Shown one piece after another: positions 14,701-24,629 of a DNA stretch of 64,000 nt. Below the pieces are notes generated by a model. The model saw nothing but the letters and a program-made list of their open reading frames with translations, was not told the DNA's origin and did not search any database. How positions within the stretch are numbered: the first letter of the stretch is position 1; each line of letters opens with the position of its first letter. The DNA is from Saccoglossus kowalevskii (Eukaryota; Hemichordata; Enteropneusta; Harrimaniidae): contig NW_003130356.1 in NCBI RefSeq assembly GCF_000003605.2, positions 333,212 through 397,211 on the forward strand, given 5' to 3'. The position numbers and the translations under genes are program-made.

Positions 14701-17700
14701 CTAATATTATAGTATAGTATATGTTATTTCTCATTTTTTATTTCAAAGGTCGATTCAAGTCCTCCGACTGTTGGTACATTTGCTGTGTCTACGGACCACG
14801 CTGCCGAACTTTCCCGCCACAGAGATGGATGGATGACGTATTATCAAGATCAAGGTGATGTCCCAGCACATGTCAAATTAGCATGGCTTGGATTTGCAGA
14901 TGTCCATTCTGGAATCAGTCATTATCATATTGCAGTCGGTACTCAGTTTGGTGCATGGGACCTAACACATGTAAATATAGACTCACATTATTCTTCTTAT
15001 TTGATCTTCGTTGTGTTTTATACTTTATAAAGCTAATATTCCAGCTGTAATCTGATACTAGTAATATTTATTTTATATTTCACAGGATCAATACGTGAAA
15101 GTCGACTACACGGACGGCGATACACATTACGACGAAGGTGTTGTTCAAACTACCATTGTTGATATTAGTCGCGACTTGTTGCCTTATGAACACGTGTACT
15201 GTACATTATGGGCTGTGAATGGAGTAAGTATCTTAGTAGAGTATGGGGTGTTTTAATTCTCGTGGGACATAGTCCGAAACGGTAACCTTGTCCGACGACA
15301 CATCAACACCGATTTTGTTCAAAAGTGGCACGGAAACGTGATGGGTATACACATGTTTTTGTTTTGTTGATATTTGACCAACATGCTATCCTTCAAACTT
15401 GTTATTATTTATTCATTGTATTTTTCACAGGAGAAATTTAAGAAAAATATGCGACGTGGATTTCGTGAAATTATTTCATCATTTTACTATCATGACCCTA
15501 GTATTATGCAATGTATAAATAGTACTTAAATGTGCATAAGTAAACTTGTTAGTGCTCAATCAAACAAACAGCGTATTTATTTGTACATTTCAGGCTGGGT
15601 TACGAAGTTATGAAGCACATGAATCATTCCTTGTGACACCATCTAATGATAACAGTGGACTGCTTTCATTACTAAGACAGTGTTCAGTGCAGACATGTCA
15701 AGGAGATTGCACGTGTGCACCACAAAATCAACTTTGTCAATATTCTCCTGAAATGTGTACAAATGTCTCAGGTGAGTTTGCTTTGGGTTCTGCGTCTATT
15801 AAATGAATCGGACAGTTAATTGCAACAAACTTATATTTATAAGTAAGTCACCCAATACAATACATTCTTGTTTCAGCGCAACACTACGATTCGTACCAGC
15901 ATGTAGAAGTAGTTGATGTCTTAGACTATCGTGAAAATGCGGATGAACCATACAGAGATTATAACTTCACCCCATCGGCCTGCGCAATAGGAGCTCGCTG
16001 GAGGATATCAAGTGAAGGTATTTCATTTGCTGTAAATGATGTATTACTATATCAATTGTTAAAAGTTAAACATAACCATTATATGTAGCATTATGACTGC
16101 CACCAGGTGGCGGACCCGGTGTGGTAAATATATATGTAACTTTTTTTTATTTGTATGACTACTTTGGAGATTTTAGAATTATCTATAGAATTGTCTTTCC
16201 ATATACTAAAAGAATATTTGAATTAGATATAATTATCGCGCTTCATAGGACGGATGCTGTCATCAAACACAATACAAACACACCATGTGAAAGACACGTG
16301 TTTAGTGTATTTATATAAAAAACGCCTCTGCTTATTAAACACATGAGCAACTTAGTTTATCTATGATTGGTAATATTATCAATGTTTGCTTTGTAAAATT
16401 ATCGCATGCATTTTTATAGGTACACCTGTTCAGCGATACGAGTGGAGTGTTGGTACCAAGGGTGAAGCGCCGGGAAGTGGACTTCTGAATCTGAGTGTTG
16501 ATAGAATATGGCATGATGCCGGATTAGTCACATTTGCTGTGTTTAACGTTAAGACAGGTAAAATGCATGTATTAACATTAGTGTTAATTTTTGAAAAATG
16601 TAATTTATATACCAGCTAATTTATTTTCTACTTATTTGCAGGATATCTTACGCCTAAAGTAAAATACGTTTTTTATATAAAAGCGTGGTATGACCAGAAC
16701 ACGTATCTTGTGTTTGAATCTGATGGCATCACGTCCTTATTCAACCCTCCAAAAATGTCATCTTCAAGAAAGGTACATATCAAGTGTCATTTTTATTATA
16801 TATAAACTACATTAAAATTTATGTATTGGATAATTTATTATTATTTGTATATTTTAGGTAAAGGATGTGATAAATGAATGGTCTCCAGTGGACACTGACT
16901 ACAGTACATCTCTGGTAACGATTGGAGTATCTTGGAAGGATGTCTTTATCGGCTCTAATGAGGATATTGATTATTTTTTGGTTTCATTGAGTCTAAACCC
17001 AGGAGGTAAGAATCACTATTAAATAGCTGTTAAATTTCCTTATTAGGAAAAACCAAAACTGAATAGTGTGAATTTTACATATCATATACGGTCCCACGTC
17101 CATCATCCAAAGAAAATAGTAATTTGTATTTCTAGTTCAAAAAATATATAAAATATTCAGATGCTGGGATCAAATATACTTATCATATGTATTATTATAC
17201 ATCTGTCAACGTAACGCCAACGCCAACGTGCCGTAATTTTGCGGTATTGCACTGGGTATTTGCATCCTACCTCATTCGGATATGCGAATTGCAAATATGG
17301 AACGATTGCGCGTAATTGTCCTCTAGTAATAAAAGCAATCATTTCAGCCCCAAGGATTCGGAGTCCACACATAGTTGGTTCGTTAAATATATTTTTTATT
17401 TCGGCATTCCCGTTATATATCAATGGGAGGAAAATATGTATAATAATATAGTTATTACGAGGATACCACAAAATATGCACTCAGGCAGTACGTGATCGAT
17501 ACTTCGCTGTACTCTCTTCGTGCATATCTTGCGTTATCCTCGTAATAATCTCATATTATCAACTAATACGCCTTGCTCGAATTGCCAATAATATAACCGA
17601 ACATTTACAGGTACATAGTGCTAAATGATGACTAAAACTTCCTTGGCCTCAATTGTAAAGGCAAATGCCAAAAGTTAAATGAATAATTTTGCTAACTTTT

Positions 17701-20700
17701 CAACATTTCCGCACTAAAGCCATCTTCTCCAACAGTTTAAACTATAGCATACCACTCACTTTTACCTACGTGCTCCAGAAAAACCTATTTTCAATATTTT
17801 TTAGTCCAAAGTGGCGATTAAATCCAGCGTTTGCACCATCGTCGCCTAGCTGATTGTGTTACTTGTCATCATTTCTGTATAATTACGTTATGATCACCTA
17901 TTTTGCGCTTGGTTTAATAAAACTTTGAACAATAATTTTGCCTTGTGATAGGAATTTTTTGATCAGAAATCCCAGAAACAGTTACCGATGTGCTTGGCCA
18001 TAGTCATGGACAAAAAATCAACCTGTAATGACGTATTTACCTGTAACAGGTTATGACATCTTTTACAATTATAATAACAGGTGATGACATTTCCTCTTTC
18101 GATGATAACGTTGTCAGTTCAGATGTTAACACCAGTATGTTATATAACCTACCTCTTAAGACGGGGAGGACTTATTATTCTAATGTTATGGCAGTCAACT
18201 GTGCAGGTCTTCGTACTATTGCAACATCGGACGGAGTGATGGTAAGATATAGATATGTAAATTACAAACAAACATAACATACTCAGTTTTTAATACTTAC
18301 GGAAGAGAGTAACACATATTATTTGATCAGATCGATACAGCCCCGCCTACTGTTGGTGTCGTATACGATGGTCTTGGAGTACATGACGCCGATTATCAGA
18401 ATTATAGTAACAAAGTATCTGCTTCATGGTATGGATTCTCTGACCTTGAATCGTCTATTCACCATTATCTATGGTGTGTTGGATCTGCACCTGGATACGA
18501 AGACATCTTAACATGCACTAATATGGGCCTTCATCTATCAGCATCCGACACAATTCAGAACTCAATTCAATCAGGTAAATTGTCAACAATCTTGTTCCTT
18601 AATTGTACCCAATGCTATATAATATATTTATTCGATAAAATTCATTATACTTGGGTTTTCACTGATTAATTACAAATTATTTGTTTTGCCAGGCATGCTA
18701 TACTATTCAAAGGTTGTTGCTGTTGATGCTGCTGGGTACCATTCCCTTCCTGGTATTTCGAATGGCATAAAAATAGACACGACTTCACCAGAGTGCCAGA
18801 ATCATTTTATATCCGAGTCAAACTTGCTTCGCAATCCTTCATTTGAAGACACAAACTGCTCAATTGACTTTGATCAAATATGTACTTCCATCTATTGGCA
18901 GATACATGGTGTATATCATGTTATAAAATCAGAGCAAATTTTGACTTCACTAGGAAAATCGTATGTGGTGATTTATGGAAGTTTGTCTCAGAACATATCA
19001 ACTTCAGTCGGGGATAAATACAAACTTTCATTTTATGTCAGTCATTTACCTAACCCTACTACTCCACTCATGTCTCAAGAAGGATATGTACAAATTCCCG
19101 GTGTACACCACGTCTTTAAACTCTACCAGAGAACGGGTCATAATAACGAGATCAGCGGATCATTACTGGAATGGTATGAACATGTATATTACTTCACTGC
19201 AACGTCTGATACTTCGATTGTCACCCTTGGTTCGCTTGGGAGAAATGGTACGTTTCGTATTAAGTATACTTACAACAAACGTGTTTATTTAATCCGAACG
19301 TAGTATACCATTGCTATTTTGTATCAACAATAACTTTAGTTTAGAATAAGTTTAGAATACCTGACACTAATTCTTCTACAGGGATGGCTGTTCATGGTAT
19401 ACACGTCAATCGTCTCACATTGACCAATGATGATGATGGAAGTTGTGTTCATGGCCATATTCGAACCAACAGTATAGACTTCACGGTTACAGCTAGCTGG
19501 GAAATAATTGATTTGGAGAGCCCTGTTGTTGAATACATGTGGGCTATTGGGTCAACAAAAGGTAAATAACATATTCTGATTTTATGTATTGTGAATTACA
19601 ATCTAAACACTTAACCTTATTATCATATTATATTATATCAGTAACCTTAAAACATACATTCTCGCATATGGCTTTATTGCAGGAGGAACACAGATCCAGA
19701 CATTCGTGTCAGTTGGTAGTAGCTCTCTTGCTTTCAGTGATGATTTAACATTGGCACATGGTATACCTATCTATATTACTGCTGTAGCAAGAAATGCTGC
19801 AGGTCTACGTTCAGTACATTACTCCGATCCAATCATGGTTGATGTGACTGCTCCAGAGCTATGTTGTCTAATGGTAATAAATTACTGTATGCTCGTTTGT
19901 AACATTGCAATAATATTTCGTCTTATCTGTATTCATGTGTACTTTATTACTTAACTTGTTTTTAGAACAAGCACGTCCATGATGATGAATTATATCAAGT
20001 GACGTCAGTTATTTCATACCAATGGAATGTCAGTGACCCTGAGAGTGGGGTTGATTCTTGTGAATGGGCAATAGGTGAGCCTAGCCTAATCAGTAATGTT
20101 ATGTTGGCATTTTTATGATAGTTATATACCATTAAAACATTTGCGACACGCTAATGTTCAGTCAAATATGTTATGCAGAGTTATCTAATAATAGTCTTAT
20201 GTCGATAAATTATTTGATAAAATCGAAAAGCGTGGTCGTAGTATAGCGCTAAAATAAACGGACATATTAGATATAATATTCTGCTATTGAAGGTTTGAAT
20301 CCAGAATCCACCACATTAAGCCAGTTCACTGCCACTGAATATATCGACTTTGCCGAGATGGATCTAACAGGAATTCTGACTCATGGGCAGACAGTATATT
20401 GCACTATTAGGTGCAAGAATAGTGTGGGATTATCAACCACAATGCACTCGCGTGGTGTAACTATAGTAACGGAGCCACCGATGACTGAAGCAGCTACTCT
20501 GAGAGTCATTGCCATGTCACCATCGGAGTTTGAGTCAAGAAACAATCACCAGTCACAGACGAACCTTATAAACATCGCATGGGATGGTTTTCATGATCAT
20601 GCAGGAATATCGCATTACGAGGTAGGCAGCATTGTCCTCATTAACATACGAAACAATATGCATGTATCTGTAACTCAATAGCTATACGCATTACCTTCGT

Positions 20701-21356
20701 GCAATTCAATTATCGCAGTGTGATTTAATTACCGTATGTGCGTGGGAGTGCACCATATGTGAAGTACACATTTTGTTTTATTACAGTGCAAGTTGTATGG
20801 TGGAGTATACGACAGCAATTTAGATTGGAAGGTGATTGGTGTTAAGGAACAGGTCAATGGTGTGATATCTGGTTTGAATCTAATGTCGTATAAAACGTAT
20901 CAAGTTCAGTTGAGAGCTGTCAACCACGGTGGATTTTGCAGTGATCCAATTGTTTCCAATATCACTGTCGAGACGTCGCCACCAGTGTTCACTGGTAACG
21001 TTATTTTATTGTAATATCTCGTGATAATTTACTCGATATAACCTTGTAAATTATAACTCTTTAACAAGAGAGCCGCAAATACTTATTTTACATTGATCTA
21101 ATTATTTCCAGGTTTGGACATGCAGTATACATGGTTTGATAACCGTGTTCATCTTGACTGGAGCGGCGTGTTTAAAAGCAATTCTTCTATGATTTATGAA
21201 TTGACAATAAGTTCCGTACTGGGAGGTAGTGACATCATCAAATGGTTTGATACTCGTGTGATGGAATATAATTTTATGGGGGCCGATCGCGAAATGGAAT
21301 ACTTTGTTACAATTGCAGCTGCGAATGAGGCTGGATTGTACACTATGTATGATCAG
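474..21356 (+). CDS. Giant multi-exon protein with tandem Fn3-like repeats (5' partial, 51 exons placed)
   Basis: I placed 51 exons by GT...AG boundaries. Every intron phase matches its neighbour, giving about 9.55 kb of open coding sequence (about 3,180 residues) with no internal stop. The protein repeats a unit of roughly 100 residues: a linker like VDSSPP or IDTAPP, often followed by VxYDG; a core W.GF.D..S.I..Y.W..G..PG..D; a strand L..G..YY..V.A.N.AGL; and SDG before the next linker. This is a diverged fibronectin-III/Ig-like beta-sandwich pattern known from very large extracellular proteins of marine invertebrates. Cys-rich inserts and one galactose-binding-like domain interrupt the chain. 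No signal peptide, start codon or transmembrane segment lies in the window, so the N-terminus is upstream and secretion or surface display is inferred. Exon coordinates are given in the block entries. Family identity is not certain. Confidence 0.88.
573..1248. repeat. Tandem duplication, two copies of about 335-345 bp, in intron 1
   Basis: Copy 1 (573-917) and copy 2 (918-1248) are nearly identical head to tail; both begin ACTAATAAATAATCCACT and both end at GATGTAAATTAAA. They differ by a poly-C tract (about 10 C at 858-868 in copy 1, absent in copy 2), a short deletion and scattered substitutions. Copy 2 ends about 30 bases before the exon 2 acceptor. Confidence 0.93.
3576..5684 (+). CDS. 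Giant protein, exons 6-10 (repeat units and first Cys-rich insert)
   Basis: Exons 3576-3769, 3918-4175, 4351-4556, 4757-4877 and 5496-5684, about 323 residues. Exon 6 has VYCVHLTVFDVAGNT, the equivalent of the A.N.AGL strand. Exon 8 has VRIWVKAFDVLDNT followed by the linker HIDSSPPVIGDIYL. Exon 9 has FDDHSGLYTIEWTLHE, the core D.SG.Y.IEW motif. Exon 10 opens with a Cys cluster, ECNPPECTCIPKGECFF, and then returns to beta-strand sequence (YVFTITVTNQARLHTS). Exons 6 and 7 lack an initiating ATG because they are internal. Phases at the five 5' boundaries are 1, 0, 0, 2, 0. Confidence 0.85.
4946..5380 (-). other. Intronic antisense ORF of 144 codons, unrecognised
   Basis: The intron between exons 9 and 10 (4878-5495) holds an ATG-started reverse-strand ORF of 144 codons. 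Its protein is basic and has no recognised domain (for example IERKNRTNKGHSVVVASN). The stretch has more CpG than its surroundings. It may be chance, a nested intronless gene or part of a mobile element. Confidence 0.2.
5819..8126 (+). CDS. Giant protein, exons 11-16 (Fn3-like units)
   Basis: Exons 5819-6031, 6285-6559, 6661-6847, 6932-7150, 7574-7745 and 7846-8126, about 449 residues. Linkers are VTVDTSPPHEG (exon 11), VTIDTTVPVIQ (exon 12) and VEVTPPVFDGEEL (exon 15). Core motifs are ASWDGFFDRESGVSFY (exon 11) and LRWIGYDDESSIFSYDVG (exon 14). Exon 14 ends with IAIRAVNKAGLYKTE, a textbook end-of-unit strand for this repeat. The intron between exons 15 and 16 falls in phase 1 right after VAVG, the same place as in several later units. 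Confidence 0.87.
8477..11293 (+). CDS. Giant protein, exons 17-23 (Fn3-like units)
   Basis: Exons 8477-8677, 8818-8959, 9340-9514, 9621-9836, 10151-10331, 10424-10623 and 11062-11293, about 449 residues. Exon 17 has LHCAWSGFSYVNQEVSYK and LGTSPGIDDVEQF. Exon 18 has FVTINAFTEVGNISVSSDG and VYVYDGLG. Exon 20 ends a unit with FYVTPTPPIPMGF. Exon 22 has LALRGYNKAGLYST. For exon 23 the acceptor at 11060-11061 is the one that keeps phase 2 from exon 22. Earlier AG dinucleotides (10972, 10985, 10991) give the wrong phase or a stop, although the frame is open from 10976. Exon 23 ends in a Cys-containing segment, SCDDPGVLACGRCN. Confidence 0.83.
10630..10695. repeat. Fragment of the TATGAGGTTATTACGAG repeat family in intron 22
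   Basis: The terminus TATGAGGTTATTACGAGAAT starts about seven bases after the exon 22 donor. It is followed by the stretch TACTGTCTGAGTGCA also found at 36936-36953. Related copies lie at 17186-17562, 36615-36983 and 63153-63175. Confidence 0.7.
11445..15223 (+). CDS. Giant protein, exons 24-37 (best-conserved Fn3-like units)
   Basis: Exons 11445-11651, 11788-11893, 11991-12107, 12203-12370, 12460-12605, 12692-12817, 13038-13176, 13377-13563, 13693-13904, 14065-14177, 14288-14407, 14495-14623, 14749-14970 and 15086-15223, about 710 residues. Linkers: VVDRTPPKEG, TIDVTPPEKS, IVDSSPPVAGVVYDG, IPDNSAPIGGMVYDG, IVDDTPPEIR and VDSSPPTVG. Core strings include FYDIESGISHYEWCIGSEPG (across an intron), WYNFHDPQSQLSHYEWRAG and LGFADVHSGISHYHIAVG. 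Strand strings include YYTTVTACNAAGLCTS and TYHVRVVACNGARLCSS. Introns recur at fixed places: phase 1 after AVG, phase 1 before the A.N.AGL strand and phase 0 at the SPP linker. This suggests spread by duplication of exon groups. Confidence 0.9.
15594..17005 (+). CDS. Giant protein, exons 38-42 (second Cys-rich insert and diverged units)
   Basis: Exons 15594-15771, 15877-16017, 16420-16557, 16642-16772 and 16858-17005, about 245 residues. Exon 38 completes a unit (AGLRSYEAHESFLVTPS) and then has seven cysteines in about 37 residues (LLRQCSVQTCQGDCTCAP followed by QNQLCQYSPEMC). The CTCxP core matches the exon 10 insert (CTCIP). Exon 40 resumes the repeat with RYEWSVGTKGEAPGSG. Exon 41 has YFYIKAWYDQ-like strand sequence with SDGITSLFNPPKM, a degenerate linker. 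The intron after exon 42 is the longest (about 1.07 kb) and hosts a dispersed repeat. Confidence 0.83.
17186..17562. repeat. Dispersed non-coding repeat (about 370 bp) in intron 42
   Basis: This copy shares long stretches with 36615-36983, for example GTAATTTTGCGGTATTGCAC and the end TATCCTCGTAATAA. The 3' part is itself flanked by inverted GTTATTACGAGGATA and TTATCCTCGTAATAA, like the ends of a MITE. No coding potential is seen. Confidence 0.8.
18081..19561 (+). CDS. Giant protein, exons 43-46 (Fn3-like unit plus galactose-binding-like domain)
   Basis: Exons 18081-18241, 18331-18574, 18693-19247 and 19382-19561, about 380 residues. Exons 43-44 form a typical unit (YYSNVMAVNCAGLRTIATSD, then IDTAPPTVGVVYDGLG, then WYGFSDLESSIHHYLWCVG). 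Exon 45 is unusually long (555 nt). After IDTTSPECQN it opens a different fold: NLLRNPSFEDTNC, a W-containing segment, SQNIST, YKLSFYVSHL, LLEWYEHVYYFTA and TSIVTLGSLGRNG, running into MAVHGIHVNRLTL in exon 46. This strand order resembles galactose-binding-like or DUF642-type carbohydrate-binding jelly rolls, which typically begin NLLxNPSFE. Glycan binding is inferred from the fold only. Confidence 0.84.
19683..21356 (+). CDS. Giant protein, exons 47-51 (last clear units)
   Basis: Exons 19683-19873, 19966-20074, 20293-20621, 20787-20994 and 21112-21356, about 361 residues. Motifs: ITAVARNAAGLRSVHYSD, MVDVTAPELC, WNVSDPESGVDSCEWAIG, VYCTIRCKNSVGLSTT, IVTEPPMTEA, WDGFHDHAGISHYE, QLRAVNHGGFCSDP, TVETSPPVFTG and FVTIAAANEAGLYTMYDQ. 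The last exon ends phase 0 at a weak donor (GTTTTTG). If it is not spliced, translation stops at TAA 21369-21371 after VFVY. The repeat logic predicts another linker after AGLYTMYDQ, so the protein is probably either longer or genuinely truncated here. Confidence 0.87.
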
Positions 21357-21390
21357 GTTTTTGTTTATTAACTGTAATGTCGCTCGCTAA

Positions 21391-21415
21391 TAAGTATTAT
21401 TATTATTATCATTAT

Positions 21416-21484
<69 letters not shown>
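21391..21484. repeat. TTA-rich tract followed by (TA)32 microsatellite
   Basis: A run of TAT/TTA repeats (21391-21420) passes directly into an uninterrupted TA dinucleotide run (21421-21484), just after the last clear exon of the giant gene. Confidence 0.97.
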
Positions 21485-21486
<2 letters not shown>

Positions 21487-21550
21487 AACATGTGCTTCGG
21501 TATTATTCAGCAAATACAGTTATGTCAGTTTTACTCGTATTTTTAGACAG

Positions 21551-21619
21551 TTTGTCGTAAATGACAATGCGCACTGGTTTATTTTATACTTACATGGTGA
21601 CATTAAAGGTAACACTTAA
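21551..21619 (+). CDS. Possible terminal exon of the giant gene
   Basis: An AG acceptor at 21549-21550 opens an in-phase (phase 0) frame of 22 codons (FVVNDNAHWFILYLHGDIK...) ending at TAA 21617-21619. An AATAAA lies at 21739-21744. FVVNDNA could be a degraded copy of the linker (compare IVDDTPP). The upstream donor is weak and the exon lies just past a (TA)n tract, so this is tentative. A GT at 21609-21610 could also act as a donor to further, unseen exons. Confidence 0.25.
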   Translation, partial: FVVNDNAHWFILYLHGDIKGNT

Positions 21620-21895
21620 TAGCATTCTTTTGTGTGTTATGATGCCATAATCTTCAAATAACACTTTTTTCAGTATAATTCACTGTTGAAGTTTATGTTC
21701 AAATATTTTTAAACTCATTGCTTAAAATTTGTCAGAAAAATAAAAAGTACCCGTCGTAGTTTTAATGGTAAATGTGTATGTCAAACCAAATTAACCCTTA
21801 TTCAACATTCAATTTAACTGTGAATATAGTAAATGAAAACGTTGTTTTCAGTTCCAAATGAATAGTATTTAAAGCAGCAGGACAGGTTCTGTACT

Positions 21896-22028
21896 TTAAA
21901 GGGCGGTGGTCGTCGCGCCGTGTCTTGTTTGATATGGGACTCATAGCGACGTATACAACGCTTGTAAAATACATTGTTTATTTACATAAAATTCGAACAC
22001 GCGCTGCGCAACGACCACCGCCCTTTAA
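21896..22028. mobile_element. piggyBac-like MITE, AGGGCGGTGGTCGT family, short copy
   Basis: About 133 bp bounded by TTAA at both ends (21896-21899 and 22025-22028). The terminal inverted repeats are AGGGCGGTGGTCGT and ACGACCACCGCCCT, with perfect pairing over at least 14 bases. The TTAA target duplication is typical of piggyBac transposition. No transposase is present, so it is non-autonomous. Confidence 0.9.
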
Positions 22029-22766
22029 CGTTGAGAATGGCACAAAAGCCACTTCCCCGAACAAAAACTAGCACCCATACGCTTATATTACGCTTAGAAC
22101 TCATCATTGATGCAATCTGTCGAGTAATGTCAATTAATGACTAAATCCCCCCCCCATTTGCTGATCGATAACTTAAATGTATACCTAATGTTTGGTCACC
22201 CACCAAAGTCCAACAAACTTTCGAATTTCTCTGACAATGCAACGGTCTCCAAGATAAACAGATCTATTGTTTACAGTTGGTGGTAGCCATGGTGGCTATG
22301 AAAAGCTGTGGTGGCTCATGTCTATGCGGAGATGCGGGGTAGATGATGGCCGTAGATGGTTACCAGATTTCGCAGTTGATACCTGTCGATGCATGACAGC
22401 GGATGCATGTCGATAATGGTCTTTGACTGTCACAGTAGATCGCTGTCAACGAAAAAAAACGAACGAATTATATTGTTAGAAACACCTGCACTTAAAATTA
22501 CCTTTCCCGTATGGCACTGCGTGAGGTTGCCTAGCAGGTACTGAGCATAACTGTTAAACAATGCTTGCTACACATTTTATTGGACGATTATTTCCAAGGC
22601 AATAAATACTGATCATTCTATTACACATTGTAAAAGCATACATTCGTAATAAACATTAAACCGTTGATAATCCCGTAGCTAACAAAGTTGTTTTCTCCAG
22701 AGATTTTAGTAATAACAGGAAAGGTGTACGCTTACACAATTTAAGAATATGCTGTTTTACTTTGTG

Positions 22767-22768
22767 AA

Positions 22769-22799
<31 letters not shown>

Positions 22800-22802
22800 A
22801 TA
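22767..22802. repeat. (AAAT)n microsatellite
   Basis: About nine AAAT/AATA units in a row, in AT-rich non-coding sequence. Confidence 0.95.
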
Positions 22803-22813
22803 CAATGTTTATT

Positions 22814-23690
22814 GCGATCCTCATGTTTTCAAAACTGTTAAAAAGTCTTGGCGCGAACCTTTGAATATATCATGCACGGCGATATTTCTGTTTGTATATC
22901 TTTCTGGGCAACCCGTGCTTATGGTTGTAAAATGTGGTGTTAATCTCTGACATTGTCTACAGTTACCATAAATGTGCTTAATTGAAATTCCAAAGCAATA
23001 AATGTTGATATGAACAACAGTGGTTAATCCCAGCAACATTATTGATACATTCAACACGCAACAAATCAGACTGACATTTAGTTCATACAGCATGCTATGC
23101 CAAAATAAAAAAAATAACATAACATGCTTTTCACATTTGTAGATTGCTATAACAAGCCGTATATAACTGTTGACGACTGGCAGTTTATATACTCTTTCTT
23201 GACAATTCACTCCGATATTTGTTAAGAAAAATACTTGCGACCCTCATGTTCTCAAATCTGTTTTAAAAAGTCCAGTAGTATTTCCATCGACTATTGGCGT
23301 GAACCTGTGTACTTATCGTGCACGCCGGTGTTTCTGTTTTTATATCTGTACATTACATGCTTTAAATCATGGAAATAGACATTACCCACCTCAGAGTATG
23401 AACTTATTTCTCCAGCAGTCTGTTTATGACGAAAATTTAGCTCGTCTGAATAGCTTGAATCAAGCAAATCCTACGAACCAATTTAGATTGTTGGGTAAAC
23501 CGTGCAAATGTTTGAAGTAACTGTTATAAAATGTGGGTCTGTTAACATCTGGCACTGTCTACAGTTACTATGCAGGTGTTGAACTTACCTGTAATTTCAA
23601 AACAATAAATGTTGATCTAAACAACAGCTGTTAATCCCAGCATCATTCGTTTATTAATAAATTCAACACGCAACAATCCAGACTGAAATG
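22814..23690. repeat. Diverged tandem duplication with an extra segment in copy 2
   Basis: Copy 1 (22814 to about 23200) and copy 2 (23238 to about 23690) share blocks in the same order: CGA(T/C)CCTCATGTT, TTCTGTTT(G/T)TATATCT, TGTCTACAGTTAC, CAATAAATGTTGAT and TTCAACACGCAACAA. Copy 2 carries about 150 bp (around 23348-23500) with no counterpart in copy 1. That stretch can be read as QQSVYDENLARLNSLNQANP. No gene is assigned. Confidence 0.8.
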
Positions 23691-24629
23691 ATTTCGGTTA
23701 AGTAACATGTATTACCAAATGAAATAACCATATATTAATACAACTTGTTTTTCATATTGGGAGAATATATACTTGCCGCCTACAAAGACTGTATATAGCG
23801 CCAGCAACTTTGGTTGTCCCCGGCCAACAATATAAAATGCAATGCAACTAAATTACTACTGTATTTAATACAGCAATATTTCTAGCTGTTTTGAAGTAAC
23901 ATTATACTTTACACATCTTAGGTCCAAGACTTGCAGTCTGCATGAAGTGTTTATAATTTTATCTCACTTTAAAAAACTTAAAGTGTGTAGTATTAAAAGT
24001 AAAAATTATATAAATATTGTATAAACAAATTATAAATAGTTCTAATCGCAGGTTTTTCGAAAAACACAAGAATTAGTAAAAATGTTCCCGTTTTGGGCGG
24101 ATTATTTATAGAAAATAATGTCTTTATTACAAAAATGCTGAAAAACCGTGAGTTTTTGCCTTAGTTATTTTTTTATCGGTGAAAAACTGCGAACTCGGCA
24201 AAGTTGGTTGCACAACTTGCCCTCTATCATATACACCCAGCGACACCGATGCCAGCTGACTGTAGGTGCAGCCAACGATGATGTATTTTTAAAATGTTCT
24301 TCTCCTGACGAAATTGACTAGAAAGTTAGACTGCAAAATGTAAATTGAAAGCTTTACCCCTCAAACCGTAAACATTGTCCCTGACACTCAAGAAAAAAAC
24401 ACAATATCTTTAGAAACCTCCCCTGTCCTCGCAAAACTTTCTCTTGCTTTTTCCAATGAACAGCTCCACTGACTGCACTTGGGACAACGAAAACAACTTT
24501 CATATTCACGTACCCATATGCCGATATATTCTTGTATTTATGTGTGACTGGACAATGTCAAAACTAAAAACATAATGACTGGACAACGGCTATCTATTAC
24601 ATAATATCGTAACATCGTCGTTTCCGGTA

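Noticed and set aside
15432-15529. Extra exon after the acceptor TTTTTCACAG near 15431
   Set aside because: The sequence (GAGAAATTTAAGAAAAATATG...) does not continue the repeat, and exons 37 and 38 join correctly without it.
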